Translations under genes and position numbers: made by a program
Source of the DNA: Bacteroidota bacterium
GTDB taxonomy: Bacteria; Bacteroidota; Bacteroidia; Flavobacteriales; Weeksellaceae
DNA length: 64,000 nucleotides
Direction: 5' to 3'
NCBI GenBank assembly: GCA_023460855.1
Contig: JAEWOS010000032.1
Span: 59,414 to 123,413, forward strand
The notes under the pieces: generated by a model
What the model saw: the letters and a program-made list of their open reading frames with translations, nothing else
The model's database searches: none
Told to the model about the DNA's origin: nothing
Shown: piece after piece, positions 17,801 through 26,322 of the stretch
Numbering within the stretch: the first letter of the stretch is position 1
Layout: each line of letters starts with the position of its first letter

Positions 17801-18520
17801 CTATGGGAAGGTAAAGGACAAAGGTAATGTGAAATAATAATTTACAGGATGATTCCTGAATGTTGCCGGCTTCCACGGTGTTTTAATGGACTCCACTGCT
17901 GCAATTATCATGTGATTCAATTCTTGAAGATCACTTGGGTTTTCAATATAAACATTTTCGATTTTTCCCTGCTGGTTTACAACAAATTTCACATTAAATC
18001 GGTATGTCCCTTTTCCACGGAATCTGCTGATGTCTATCCGATCAGCAATTTCCTGTCTGAAACCGTTTAAGCCACCTTTAAATACTGGCATTGTTTCTTG
18101 CTTAGCAGGATTATATCCTCCCTTAAAATTTTCAAACAGTGCATTCGGATATATCATAAAGGTTGTGAGAGCCGCGACTTTCTCTCCATTCACTGTCAGT
18201 GGAATCCAACCTTTCATGTGAGGTAATACCTTTCTGGTCAATTCTTTGCCACATTCTGCGCTGGCTTGCAAATCGTTATCATCCTTTATGTAGCTGACCG
18301 TAGCGTTAGGATATACCACCAATTTAAGCGTATAGTACCCATTTTTATCATCACAGGGCTGAAGGTTCTGCTTCATTAATATATGATGAAAATCTTTATA
18401 AAACTGCATTTGACCTCCCGCGTAACTGGTCTGGTCATTGGGATATGAATCGTAGATTACCGGCTGCTGCGCGTAACTTAAAATTGACAGAAATAAGAAT
18501 GATAATAAAGCTTTTTTCAT
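17801..18520 (-). CDS. Secreted protein with TonB-C-like domain
   Basis: From the ATG at 18520 the 239-residue product has a cleavable signal peptide (MKKALLSFLFLSILSYAQ). The last 80 residues follow the TonB C-terminal pattern: GTYRFNVKFVVNQQGKIENVYI, a helix LNHMIIAAVESI, then TPWKPATFRNHPVNYYF. Unlike TonB itself there is no N-terminal membrane anchor and no Pro-rich spacer, so it is expected in the periplasm. Two ATGs lie upstream in frame (18532, 18550), but they would put extra polar residues before the signal. It is one of two such genes on either side of lysA. Confidence 0.75.
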   Translation of the reverse strand: MKKALLSFLFLSILSYAQQPVIYDSYPNDQTSYAGGQMQFYKDFHHILMKQNLQPCDDKNGYYTLKLVVYPNATVSYIKDDNDLQASAECGKELTRKVLPHMKGWIPLTVNGEKVAALTTFMIYPNALFENFKGGYNPAKQETMPVFKGGLNGFRQEIADRIDISRFRGKGTYRFNVKFVVNQQGKIENVYIENPSDLQELNHMIIAAVESIKTPWKPATFRNHPVNYYFTLPLSFTFP

Positions 18521-18622
18521 TTTAATATTCATTTTGCCGAAAGATTGCAAATAAACTAAGATTAAAAATCGTATTTTAAAACTTCATACGAATTTAAATT
18601 TCAAAAAAAATTGTAATTACAC

Positions 18623-19822
18623 CTACAACACTTCAATCTGGTTCCTTATTAGGTCTTCAAATTCATCTCTTTTCCTGATCAGTTTTGATTTACCGTCAAT
18701 CCACAGCACTTCAGCCGGCTTCAAACGTGAATTGAAATTAGAACTCATTTCATAACCATAAGCACCGGCATTTCTGAAAACAATGATATCGCCTTCGCGC
18801 ACTTCATTAATTTTTCTGTCCCAAGCGAAAGTATCCGTTTCACAAATGTTTCCGACCACCGTGTAAATTCTTTCTGCACCTTTCGGATTGGAAAGGTTCT
18901 CAATAATGTGATAGGAATCGTAGAACATCGGGCGAATCAGATGATTAAATCCGGAATTTATCCCGACAAAAACGGTTGCTGTAGTCTGTTTGATGACGTT
19001 TGCCTTAACCAAGAAATGCCCTGATTTACTCACGAGATATTTCCCCGGCTCAAACCATAACTGGAATTTCCGGCCGGAAGTTTTCGCAAATTCGGAGACA
19101 GCTTTTTCAACTTTTTTACCGAGCGCCTTTACGTCAGTTTCCATTTCACCTTCCTGATAAGGGACTTTGAAACCGCTTCCCATATCTATATATTTCAAAT
19201 TCGGAAAATGCTCCGAAAGTTCAAACATGATTTCCAGCCCCTGCAGAAAAACATCGGGATCTTTGATCTCGCTTCCCGTATGCATATGAAGTCCTTCGAT
19301 ATTGAGTTTGGTAGATTTCATCACACGTTCAATATGCCGAAGCTGATGAATTGAAATTCCAAATTTTGAATCGATATGTCCGGTTGAAATTTTGTAGTTC
19401 CCACCGGCAAAAATGTGTGGATTAATTCTCACAAAAATCGGATATGATCCGCCATATTTGGTTCCGAACTGCTCCAGAAGCGATATGTTATCGATATTGA
19501 TATGCACGCCAAGTTCCATGGCTTCTTCAATCTCCGCAAGGTCGACGCAGTTTGGTGTAAAAAGAATTCTCTGCGCAGTGAACCCCGCTTTCAAACCCAG
19601 TTTCACCTCATTGACCGAAACGCAGTCGAGATTGGCGCCAAGTTCTTTCACATATTTCAGAATATTGATATTGGTAAGCGCTTTTGCGGCATAGAAAAAT
19701 TTTGTGTTGCGATGGAAGGAGGAAGTCAGTTTTTCATACTGTGCTTTAATACTCTCGGCATCATAAACGTACACCGGCGTTCCAAATTCTCCGGCTATTT
19801 TCAACAGGTTCTTATCGGTCAT
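18623..19822 (-). CDS. lysA: Diaminopimelate decarboxylase
   Basis: LysA is a PLP-dependent fold-III decarboxylase that turns meso-diaminopimelate into lysine. K47 in FFYAAKALTN is the PLP lysine. Other marks are GLHMHTGSEI, MGSGFKVPY, WFEPGKYLVS (phosphate and substrate arginine region), the GNICETDTFAWD motif that carries the dimer-contributed cysteine, and the late FRNAGAYGYEMSSNFN. The length of 399 residues is normal. A -7 box (TAAATTTG on the minus strand, 19848-19855) lies 26 bases ahead of the ATG at 19822. Confidence 0.96.
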   Translation of the reverse strand: MTDKNLLKIAGEFGTPVYVYDAESIKAQYEKLTSSFHRNTKFFYAAKALTNINILKYVKELGANLDCVSVNEVKLGLKAGFTAQRILFTPNCVDLAEIEEAMELGVHINIDNISLLEQFGTKYGGSYPIFVRINPHIFAGGNYKISTGHIDSKFGISIHQLRHIERVMKSTKLNIEGLHMHTGSEIKDPDVFLQGLEIMFELSEHFPNLKYIDMGSGFKVPYQEGEMETDVKALGKKVEKAVSEFAKTSGRKFQLWFEPGKYLVSKSGHFLVKANVIKQTTATVFVGINSGFNHLIRPMFYDSYHIIENLSNPKGAERIYTVVGNICETDTFAWDRKINEVREGDIIVFRNAGAYGYEMSSNFNSRLKPAEVLWIDGKSKLIRKRDEFEDLIRNQIEVL

Positions 19823-19847
19823 TCCTAATTATTCTGGATTTAACCGC

Positions 19848-19855
19848 CAAATTTA
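19848..19855 (-). promoter_or_regulatory. lysA -7 promoter box
   Basis: The minus strand reads TAAATTTG, a full TAnnTTTG match. Transcription should begin near 19842, giving a leader of about 20 bases. Confidence 0.5.
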
Positions 19856-19897
19856 GTCAGAAACAACGAAGGACTGAAAAAAAACCAGAAATTAATC

Positions 19898-20383
19898 TTA
19901 CTGATCGAAAAATTCGGTTCTGAAGTTCACCTTGAGCCGTATTTTGGAACTTACCGCTGTTCCGTTGCACATCGCGGCCTGCCATTTCGGTTTCATTTTC
20001 AGAAACATCATATTTAAGTCGCGGTAAAGAACATCTCCATTCTTAATCTCCGGATCCAGCGTAAATTTCTGCAGATTTCCGGTATTATCGATTTCGAAAA
20101 TAAAACGAAAGGTTCCGTTCACAGAATACAGATCATGGCTAAGATAACTGCGTAAATTTTGAGCAACCTGTTCCCGTAAAGCAGATTCTCCGCCTGGAAA
20201 CTGCGCATAAACAGGATCAATACATTTCAGTCTGTAAAATTCGACCGGTTCTTCTAATTCGGAAAAAATCTGTACACGCCCAAATTCCACTGCATTTTCT
20301 GTGACATCAAAATCTTCCGCGAGCCACTGCGCACGCAGGAACAAACTGCAACCAGCGAAAAAGAGCAATAAAATATTTTTCAT
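19898..20383 (-). CDS. Secreted protein with short TonB-C-like fold
   Basis: The 161-residue product starts at the ATG 20381-20383 with a signal peptide (MKNILLLFFAGCSLFLRAQ). The body resembles a TonB C-terminal domain: YAQFPGGESALREQVAQNLRSYL, then GTFRFIFEIDNTGNLQKFTL and KPKWQAAMCNGTAVSSKIRLKVNF. The PGG-x-x-A-L pattern is frequent in the energy-transducer-like proteins of Bacteroidota. It has no transmembrane anchor. It lies between lysA and the carbonic anhydrase gene. Its partner and function are unknown. Confidence 0.72.
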   Translation of the reverse strand: MKNILLLFFAGCSLFLRAQWLAEDFDVTENAVEFGRVQIFSELEEPVEFYRLKCIDPVYAQFPGGESALREQVAQNLRSYLSHDLYSVNGTFRFIFEIDNTGNLQKFTLDPEIKNGDVLYRDLNMMFLKMKPKWQAAMCNGTAVSSKIRLKVNFRTEFFDQ

Positions 20384-20439
20384 AATAAACACCCGCATTT
20401 AAATCAAACTCAAAACAATCCGATTTATCTCATTAATAA

Positions 20440-21069
20440 TCAATCAATAAGCCTGTAAATCTCGTTGATGTTTTTAAGTATCGCAGAAAAATCAATATTG
20501 AGATCAACCAGCTTTCCGGAACGTATATCAAAAACCCAACCATGAACACTCAGACCGCGCTCTTTAAAAGCGAGCTGCACAGCGGCAGTTTTTAAAACGT
20601 TTACGCATTGCTCGAGAACGTTTAGTTCCACCAGCCGGTCAAATCTTTGGTGAGCATCTTCAATAGCATCCAGCTCTTCCCTGTGCATTCTGTACACGTC
20701 GCGAATATTTCTAAGCCACGGATTCAAAAGTCCCAGATCTGCAGGCTGAAGAGAAGCTTTCACACCACCGCAGTCATAATGTCCGCACACGACAATTTTG
20801 TTAACTTTTAAATGATCCACCGCATAATTGATAACCGACTGTACATTCAAATCAACCGAGGCAACCATGTTTGCAATATTCCGATGAACAAAAAGTTCGC
20901 CCGGTGAAGCGCCGAAGATTTCTTCAGCGGTCACTCTGCTGTCGGAACAGCCGATATAAAGTATTTCGGGCGACTGCCCTTCCGTAAGTTTCGTAAAATA
21001 ATCAGCATCGGAGGAAAGCTTGGCTGCAATCCACTCCTCATTATTTTTAAAAATATGATCGAAATTCAT
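20440..21069 (-). CDS. can: Beta-class carbonic anhydrase
   Basis: This cytoplasmic zinc enzyme interconverts CO2 and bicarbonate. The beta-class zinc ligands are C41 (in GCSDSRV, with the D43-R45 dyad), H97 and C100 (VVCGHYDCGGV). The length is 209 residues with the usual N-terminal helices and a WVFDIRSGKLVDL strand near the end. The ATG at 21069 is 8 bases after the stop of the exonuclease gene, so the two are co-transcribed. The role is probably bicarbonate supply and pH balance. Confidence 0.95.
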   Translation of the reverse strand: MNFDHIFKNNEEWIAAKLSSDADYFTKLTEGQSPEILYIGCSDSRVTAEEIFGASPGELFVHRNIANMVASVDLNVQSVINYAVDHLKVNKIVVCGHYDCGGVKASLQPADLGLLNPWLRNIRDVYRMHREELDAIEDAHQRFDRLVELNVLEQCVNVLKTAAVQLAFKERGLSVHGWVFDIRSGKLVDLNIDFSAILKNINEIYRLID

Positions 21070-21077
21070 TCTTGGGA

Positions 21078-22313
21078 TTATTTAAGCGGATACGGAAATT
21101 TTTCGACATCACCCTGCAGCATCATTAATTTCAGTTCGTTGGACAGATCGATTCCGGCAGGCGGAATATTTATCCTGAGCTTATTCAGTTTGGCCGCTGA
21201 CTGCAATTGCGTGTAATATTCGTAAAAGCCATATGAAACCACGCGGTTTTTACTCAGCAAAAGAAACGCTTTCTCGCCTAAGACTCTTCCCGGTATGCTC
21301 AAAATATTTTTACTGCCATCCAGGCTGAAAGCTTCTTTAAACTGCTGATCATCAGCAAACTCGCCTATTTTTTTTAGATGCGAAAGCACTTTCATTCCCT
21401 GAGAAAAGGATACGAATTTCAGCAAAGGTTTCTCCTTCGCATTCTGGCGGTTCGCAGTTATTTTTTCGACAGCAAATTTTTCGTTTCTGAAAAACAGACC
21501 AAAAGGCATTTTTTCCCTTTTGTGAATTCCTTTTGATTTCATCAACAATTTTGCAACCACGGCATTTCCTACGAGTTCATAATGGATCTGTTCTGTCTGA
21601 TGCTGAATGAGTTCAAGTCTTTTCGTCTTGGAATTAAAAAGTTTTTTTGCAAAACGATTGATATCCTCAACAAAATCTGAGAGCAGGATTTTACCTTCCT
21701 CATTCTGCAGATAGATAATGCCCCTGTCATTTGGCAAATCCTGGGTGAGCTCTCTTACTTTATTGATGTAGGTTTTTGCATTGGTTTCATCGAACTGCGA
21801 CTGAATAATTTCGTTGTCAACATCTTTATTAACCAGCAACTTGAACAGATCTAATGTAGCTCTAGCATCGCCTCCTGCTCTGTGATGATCCACCAATGGA
21901 ATTCCAAGCGATTTCACCAGTTTTCCCAATGAATAACTCTCTGCTTCAGGAATCAGTTTTTTTGCTAAAGGAATCGTATCTAAAGTATTGATTCTGAACT
22001 CATAACCAAGGCGTTTGAACGACTGGCGCAACATGCGGTAATCAAAATCGATATTATGTCCGACCAAAGTTGTTCCGTCTGTGATTTCAAGAACCCGGCG
22101 TGCAATTTCGTGGAATTTTGGAGCCGTTTTTACCATTTTCGGCGTTATTTTGGTCAGTTTTTGCACATAATTGCCAATTTCTGCCTCCGGATTTACCAGA
22201 GAAATAAACTGATCAACTATTTTGTGACCGTCATACCTAAAAATAGCTATATCGATGATGCTTTCCTGCCGAAAACCGGCGCCGTTACTTTCAATATCAA
22301 TTACCGCGTACAT
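21078..22313 (-). CDS. DEDDh exonuclease with degenerate GIY-YIG-like domain
   Basis: Residues 1-165 form a DnaQ-like 3'-5' exonuclease: AVIDIESNGAG (D6, E8), TLVGHNIDFDYRML (D89), and HHRAGGDARATLDLF with the catalytic His and Asp. Residues about 191-270 resemble the GIY-YIG domain of UvrC (LPNDRGIIYLQNEEGKIL), but the second tyrosine-glycine and the catalytic Arg and Glu positions are not conserved (LLSDF, NAVVAKLL), so nuclease activity there is unlikely. About 140 further residues have no recognised domain. The family is usually named DNA polymerase III epsilon-like. It is co-transcribed with the carbonic anhydrase and follows the HerA-like gene by 41 bases. Confidence 0.85.
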   Translation of the reverse strand: MYAVIDIESNGAGFRQESIIDIAIFRYDGHKIVDQFISLVNPEAEIGNYVQKLTKITPKMVKTAPKFHEIARRVLEITDGTTLVGHNIDFDYRMLRQSFKRLGYEFRINTLDTIPLAKKLIPEAESYSLGKLVKSLGIPLVDHHRAGGDARATLDLFKLLVNKDVDNEIIQSQFDETNAKTYINKVRELTQDLPNDRGIIYLQNEEGKILLSDFVEDINRFAKKLFNSKTKRLELIQHQTEQIHYELVGNAVVAKLLMKSKGIHKREKMPFGLFFRNEKFAVEKITANRQNAKEKPLLKFVSFSQGMKVLSHLKKIGEFADDQQFKEAFSLDGSKNILSIPGRVLGEKAFLLLSKNRVVSYGFYEYYTQLQSAAKLNKLRINIPPAGIDLSNELKLMMLQGDVEKFPYPLK

Positions 22314-22354
22314 TCAATCTGATTTCTAATGCCGTATTAAAAGGCTTTCGTCTA

Positions 22355-23881
22355 TTACCTCCTTCTTCCGCCAAGTCCGAACATTCCGAGCAGCGCTTTT
22401 GCTCCTTCGCGCATCAGGGTATTTGTAAATGTTCTTCCAGCCCTGCTTGTCAGAACCTGTTCAATCATTCCCGGATCTTCTTTCACCGGTTTTTTCTTCA
22501 CTTCGGGAGGTGCGTTTTTTACAGCCTGCTCCATTCTGTCGGCGAGCATTTCATAGGCACTTTCTTTGTCTACTTCCTTTTCATATTTTGAAACCAAAGC
22601 AGAACGCGAAGTTAAATCTGAAACCTCAGCATCGTTGAGGACATCCATTCTGGATTCCGGGGAAATCAGGTAGGTATGAACCAGTGGAGTCGGAATTCCT
22701 TTTTCGTCGAGTGCGGTAACAAATGCTTCCCCAATTCCCAGATTCTGAATCAGCTGACCTGCATCGTAAAACTCTGTAATCGGATAATTTTCAACGGCTT
22801 TGTTGATTTCTTTTTTGTCTTTTGCAGTGAATCCGCGTAATGCATGCTGAACCTTCAAGCCCAACTGCGAAAGCACGTTTTCGGGAACATCACCCGGAAT
22901 CTGTGTGATGAAATAAATACCTACACCTTTAGACCGGATCAGTTTTACCATGGTTTCGATTTGTGAAAGCAGTACTTTGGAGGCTTCCTTGAAAATCAGG
23001 TGCGCTTCATCGATGAAAAGAACCAGTTTTGGCTTCCCGGAATCTCCTTCTTCGGGAAACTCCATATAAATTTCAGCAAAGAGTGACAGCATAAAAGTGG
23101 AAAACAACTGTGGCTGCGTCTGGATATTGGCAACGCGCAGAATGTTCACCACGCCTTTACCTTCGCGCTGCTGCATAAGATCTTCCACATCGAAACTCGG
23201 TTCACCGAAAAATCTCGTAGCACCCTGCTGTTCCAGTGCAACAATTGAACGGAGCATTGCTCCAAGTGAAGCGGAAGAGATTGAACCGTAGTTGTCTTTC
23301 AGGTCGGTTTTTCCCTGCGGATTATCCGTAACATACTGTAACACTTTTTTTAAGTCCTCAAGATCAATTAAAGGCAGACCTTTGTCGTCGCAGTATTTGA
23401 AAACTATAGACATAATGCTCGACTGCGTTTCGTTGAGCATCAGAATTTTGGAAAGAAGTACCGGCCCGAATTCCGTAACAGTAGCGCGAAGCTTTACGCC
23501 TTTTTCGCCGGAAATGGTCATCAGTTCCACCGGAAAATTCTGTGCAGACCAGTTCAGCTGTGTTTTTCCGTAGCGTTCTTCGATAATTGAATTTTTTTCA
23601 CCAGGTTGTGCGATTCCAGAGAAATCACCTTTAATGTCCAGTACCAAAGACGGAATTCCGGCATGTGAAAGCTGTTCTGCGAAAACCTGAACTGTTTTCG
23701 TTTTTCCGGTTCCGGTTGCGCCGGCAATAAGACCATGTCGGTTTATCGTTTTCAGGGGAATCGTTACGTTGACTTCCGGAACCACTTCGCTGTTAAAAAT
23801 TCCTTTTCCGAGGATGATATGTTGACCTTTCGGAGTGTACCTGCTGTTCAGATCCTGGATAAACTTCGCTTTTTCTGCCAT
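22355..23881 (-). CDS. HerA-like (DUF853) ATPase
   Basis: This 508-residue cytoplasmic P-loop ATPase belongs to the HerA/FtsK superfamily of DNA translocases, DUF853 branch. Walker A GATGTGKT is at residues 54-61, PSLVLDIKGDFSG follows, and Walker B LVLFIDEAHLIF lies in the middle. A sensor or arginine segment (GIYFITQIPGDVPENVLSQLG) is seen, and the C-terminus is basic and Gly-rich (GMFGLGGRRR). Members of this branch occur in many bacteria without a defined role. The gene lies between uvrB and the exonuclease on the same strand, which fits a DNA-processing context but does not prove one. Confidence 0.88.
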   Translation of the reverse strand: MAEKAKFIQDLNSRYTPKGQHIILGKGIFNSEVVPEVNVTIPLKTINRHGLIAGATGTGKTKTVQVFAEQLSHAGIPSLVLDIKGDFSGIAQPGEKNSIIEERYGKTQLNWSAQNFPVELMTISGEKGVKLRATVTEFGPVLLSKILMLNETQSSIMSIVFKYCDDKGLPLIDLEDLKKVLQYVTDNPQGKTDLKDNYGSISSASLGAMLRSIVALEQQGATRFFGEPSFDVEDLMQQREGKGVVNILRVANIQTQPQLFSTFMLSLFAEIYMEFPEEGDSGKPKLVLFIDEAHLIFKEASKVLLSQIETMVKLIRSKGVGIYFITQIPGDVPENVLSQLGLKVQHALRGFTAKDKKEINKAVENYPITEFYDAGQLIQNLGIGEAFVTALDEKGIPTPLVHTYLISPESRMDVLNDAEVSDLTSRSALVSKYEKEVDKESAYEMLADRMEQAVKNAPPEVKKKPVKEDPGMIEQVLTSRAGRTFTNTLMREGAKALLGMFGLGGRRR

Positions 23882-23937
23882 GAATTTCTTTTATATACAA
23901 TCTATAAATTTACTAATAAAATTGGTTTTTTCAGCGG

Positions 23938-25929
23938 TCAGGACTTCAGCGCGGCAATTTCATCCCGAATCTGGGCTGCTTTGATAAAATCAAGGTTTTT
24001 GGCAGCGGCTTCCATCGCTTTTTGTTTTTGAGCGATCAGGATATCAAGATCCTCGGAACCATATGTTTCTTTTTCTTCTGCCACTTTCCTGATAATTTCC
24101 TTCTGAGTATACTTTTCGTCCGGAAAATCTTTAGCCCGTCCAACCAGCGCTTCCGAAATTTTTTTGTTTACCTGCGTCGGCGTTATATTGTGTTCAATAT
24201 TATAGGCCATCTGTTTTTCGCGGCGGTAATTGGTTTCATCAATGGTGCGCTGCATGGAACCGGTCATCTTATCTGCATACATAATTGCACGACCGTTAAT
24301 ATTTCGTGCAGCTCTTCCGACCGTCTGAATCATTGAACGGCGCGACCTCAGCATTCCTTCTTTGTCTGCATCCAGAATTGCAACGAGCGAAACTTCCGGC
24401 AAATCCAGACCTTCACGAAGAAGATTTACCCCAATCAGCACGTCGAAAAGTCCGGTTCTTAAATCCTGCATAATCTGAATACGTTCCAGCGTTTCCACAT
24501 CGGAGTGAATATAGCGGCATCTGATTCCAAACCTTGTAAAATATTTGGTGAGTTCCTCCGCCATTTTTTTTGTGAGCGTTGTTACAAGCACACGTTCGTC
24601 GACCTCTGCTCTTTTCTGAATTTCTTCCATTAAATCATCGATTTGATTGACCGTTGGCCGGATATCAATTTCGGGATCGAGAAGTCCGGTCGGACGAATA
24701 ATCTGTTCGATAAAATCGCCGCCGGTTTTTTCAAGTTCGTAATCTGCGGGCGTTGCTGATACATAAATCACTTGATTCTGCATCCCTTCGAATTCCTCAA
24801 ATTTCAGCGGCCTGTTGTCCATCGCTGCAGGAAGCCGGAAACCGTATTCCACCAGCGCTTCCTTTCTGCTGCGGTCTCCACCATACATTGCGTGAACCTG
24901 CGGAATCGTCACATGACTTTCATCGATGACCATCAGGAAATCCTTTGGAAAATAATCCAGCAGACAGAAAGGCCGTGATCCGGGAAGTCTGCCGTCAAGG
25001 TATCGCGAATAATTTTCAATTCCGGAGCAGTAACCCAGTTCTTTGATCATTTCGAGATCGAGTTCTGTCCGTTCCTGTAAACGTTTCGCTTCGAGCGGTT
25101 TTTCAATACTCTGGAAAAAATCCACCTGCTTCACGAGATCATCCTGAATACTACGGATTGCACCGTTCAATGTTTCCTTGGAAGTCACAAAAAGATTGGC
25201 AGGATAAATTTGAATCTGATCGAAATTCGCTTCCATATTTCCGGAAACAGGATCGAAAGTCTGGATTTTTTCAATTTCATCTCCGAAAAACTGAACTCGG
25301 ATTGCGTTGTCTGCATAGGCCGGATAAACATCGATCACGTCACCTTTTACGCGGAAAGTTCCACGCTGGAATTCATTCAAGGTTCTTGAATACAACGCAT
25401 TAACTAGCGCATGAAGCAAAGCTGTACGCGTCACTTTATCGCCGGTTTTAATAGAAATAAGAGATTTATGAAATTCGTTTGGATTTCCGATACCGTAAAT
25501 ACAGGAAACCGAAGCCACAATAAGCACATCTCTTCTGCCGGAAAGCAGACTGGCAGTTGCGGACAGTCTTAATTTTTCAACCTCTTCATTGATACTCAGA
25601 TCTTTTTCAATATACGTTCCGGTGGTTGCGATATATGCTTCCGGCTGATAATAATCGTAGTAAGAAACAAAATATTCCACCGCATTTTCCGGAAAAAACT
25701 CTTTAAACTCCATGAAAAGCTGTGCAGCAAGCGTTTTGTTATGCGCCAAAACGAGCGTCGGTTTCTGCACATTGTGAACAACATTAGCAACAGTAAAAGT
25801 TTTCCCGGAGCCTGTAACTCCAAGTAAAGTCTGATATTTTTCGCCGACTTCCAGACCTTTCGTCAGCTGCGCAATGGCATTGGGCTGATCGCCTGTCGGT
25901 TTAAACTCAGACTGCAGGTTAAATTTCAT
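23938..25929 (-). CDS. uvrB: Excinuclease ABC subunit UvrB
   Basis: UvrB is the damage-verifying helicase-like subunit of nucleotide excision repair. From the ATG at 25929 the product has 663 residues, the usual length. Walker A GVTGSGKT is at 38-45. The beta-hairpin that clamps DNA reads YYDYYQPEAYIATTGTYIEKD. Helicase motifs VIDESHVT, VIYVSATPADYE and QTVGRAARN follow. The C-terminal UVR domain (KAMEAAAKNLDFIKAAQIRDEIAAL) binds UvrA and UvrC. An in-frame ATG 48 bases upstream would add a poorly conserved leader and was not used. The 132 bases upstream separate it from the divergent acyl carrier protein gene. Confidence 0.96.
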   Translation of the reverse strand: MKFNLQSEFKPTGDQPNAIAQLTKGLEVGEKYQTLLGVTGSGKTFTVANVVHNVQKPTLVLAHNKTLAAQLFMEFKEFFPENAVEYFVSYYDYYQPEAYIATTGTYIEKDLSINEEVEKLRLSATASLLSGRRDVLIVASVSCIYGIGNPNEFHKSLISIKTGDKVTRTALLHALVNALYSRTLNEFQRGTFRVKGDVIDVYPAYADNAIRVQFFGDEIEKIQTFDPVSGNMEANFDQIQIYPANLFVTSKETLNGAIRSIQDDLVKQVDFFQSIEKPLEAKRLQERTELDLEMIKELGYCSGIENYSRYLDGRLPGSRPFCLLDYFPKDFLMVIDESHVTIPQVHAMYGGDRSRKEALVEYGFRLPAAMDNRPLKFEEFEGMQNQVIYVSATPADYELEKTGGDFIEQIIRPTGLLDPEIDIRPTVNQIDDLMEEIQKRAEVDERVLVTTLTKKMAEELTKYFTRFGIRCRYIHSDVETLERIQIMQDLRTGLFDVLIGVNLLREGLDLPEVSLVAILDADKEGMLRSRRSMIQTVGRAARNINGRAIMYADKMTGSMQRTIDETNYRREKQMAYNIEHNITPTQVNKKISEALVGRAKDFPDEKYTQKEIIRKVAEEKETYGSEDLDILIAQKQKAMEAAAKNLDFIKAAQIRDEIAALKS

Positions 25930-26031
25930 AGGATAAAAATACACATTCACAGAAGTTTGTAAAAGAAAATGTTGCAAATGACCCCCATATTAACAGCTAT
26001 TTAACTTTTAAAAGAGTTGTGAAAACCTTCG

Positions 26032-26039
26032 TATATTTG
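26032..26039 (+). promoter_or_regulatory. -7 promoter box of the aryl-polyene operon
   Basis: TATATTTG matches TAnnTTTG and lies 22 bases upstream of the acyl carrier protein ATG at 26062. A TTG at 26017-26019 is too close (12 bases) to be a standard -33 element. The next ten genes run in one direction with tiny gaps and may all depend on this site. Confidence 0.55.
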
Positions 26040-26061
26040 CAGACTTTATTATTAACAACAA

Positions 26062-26319
26062 ATGGAAAATTTAAGAGAAGAACTGAAAGCAAAAATTGTG
26101 GAAGTACTGAACCTGGAAGATGTAAACCCTTCTGAAATAGATACCAACGCTCCACTTTTCGGAAGCGGTCTTGGCCTGGACAGTATCGATGCACTTGAGC
26201 TTATCGTTCTTTTGGACAAAGAATACGGGATAAAACTGGCTGATCCGAAAAAAGGAAAGGAAATTTTCGAAAGCATCGAAACAATGGCTACCTATATCGA
26301 GCAGCACAGAACAAAATAA
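26062..26319 (+). CDS. Acyl carrier protein of aryl-polyene/flexirubin type
   Basis: This 85-residue carrier holds growing acyl chains on a phosphopantetheine arm. S41 in GLGLDSIDALEL is the attachment serine. The helices around it (REELKAKIVEVLNL and ELIVLLDKEYGIKL) are normal. It is the first gene of the plus-strand operon and is followed 3 bases later by a ketosynthase, so it serves a dedicated polyketide-like pathway rather than housekeeping fatty acid synthesis. The flexirubin/APE assignment comes from the neighbours. Confidence 0.9.
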   Translation: MENLREELKAKIVEVLNLEDVNPSEIDTNAPLFGSGLGLDSIDALELIVLLDKEYGIKLADPKKGKEIFESIETMATYIEQHRTK

Positions 26320-26322
26320 CAG

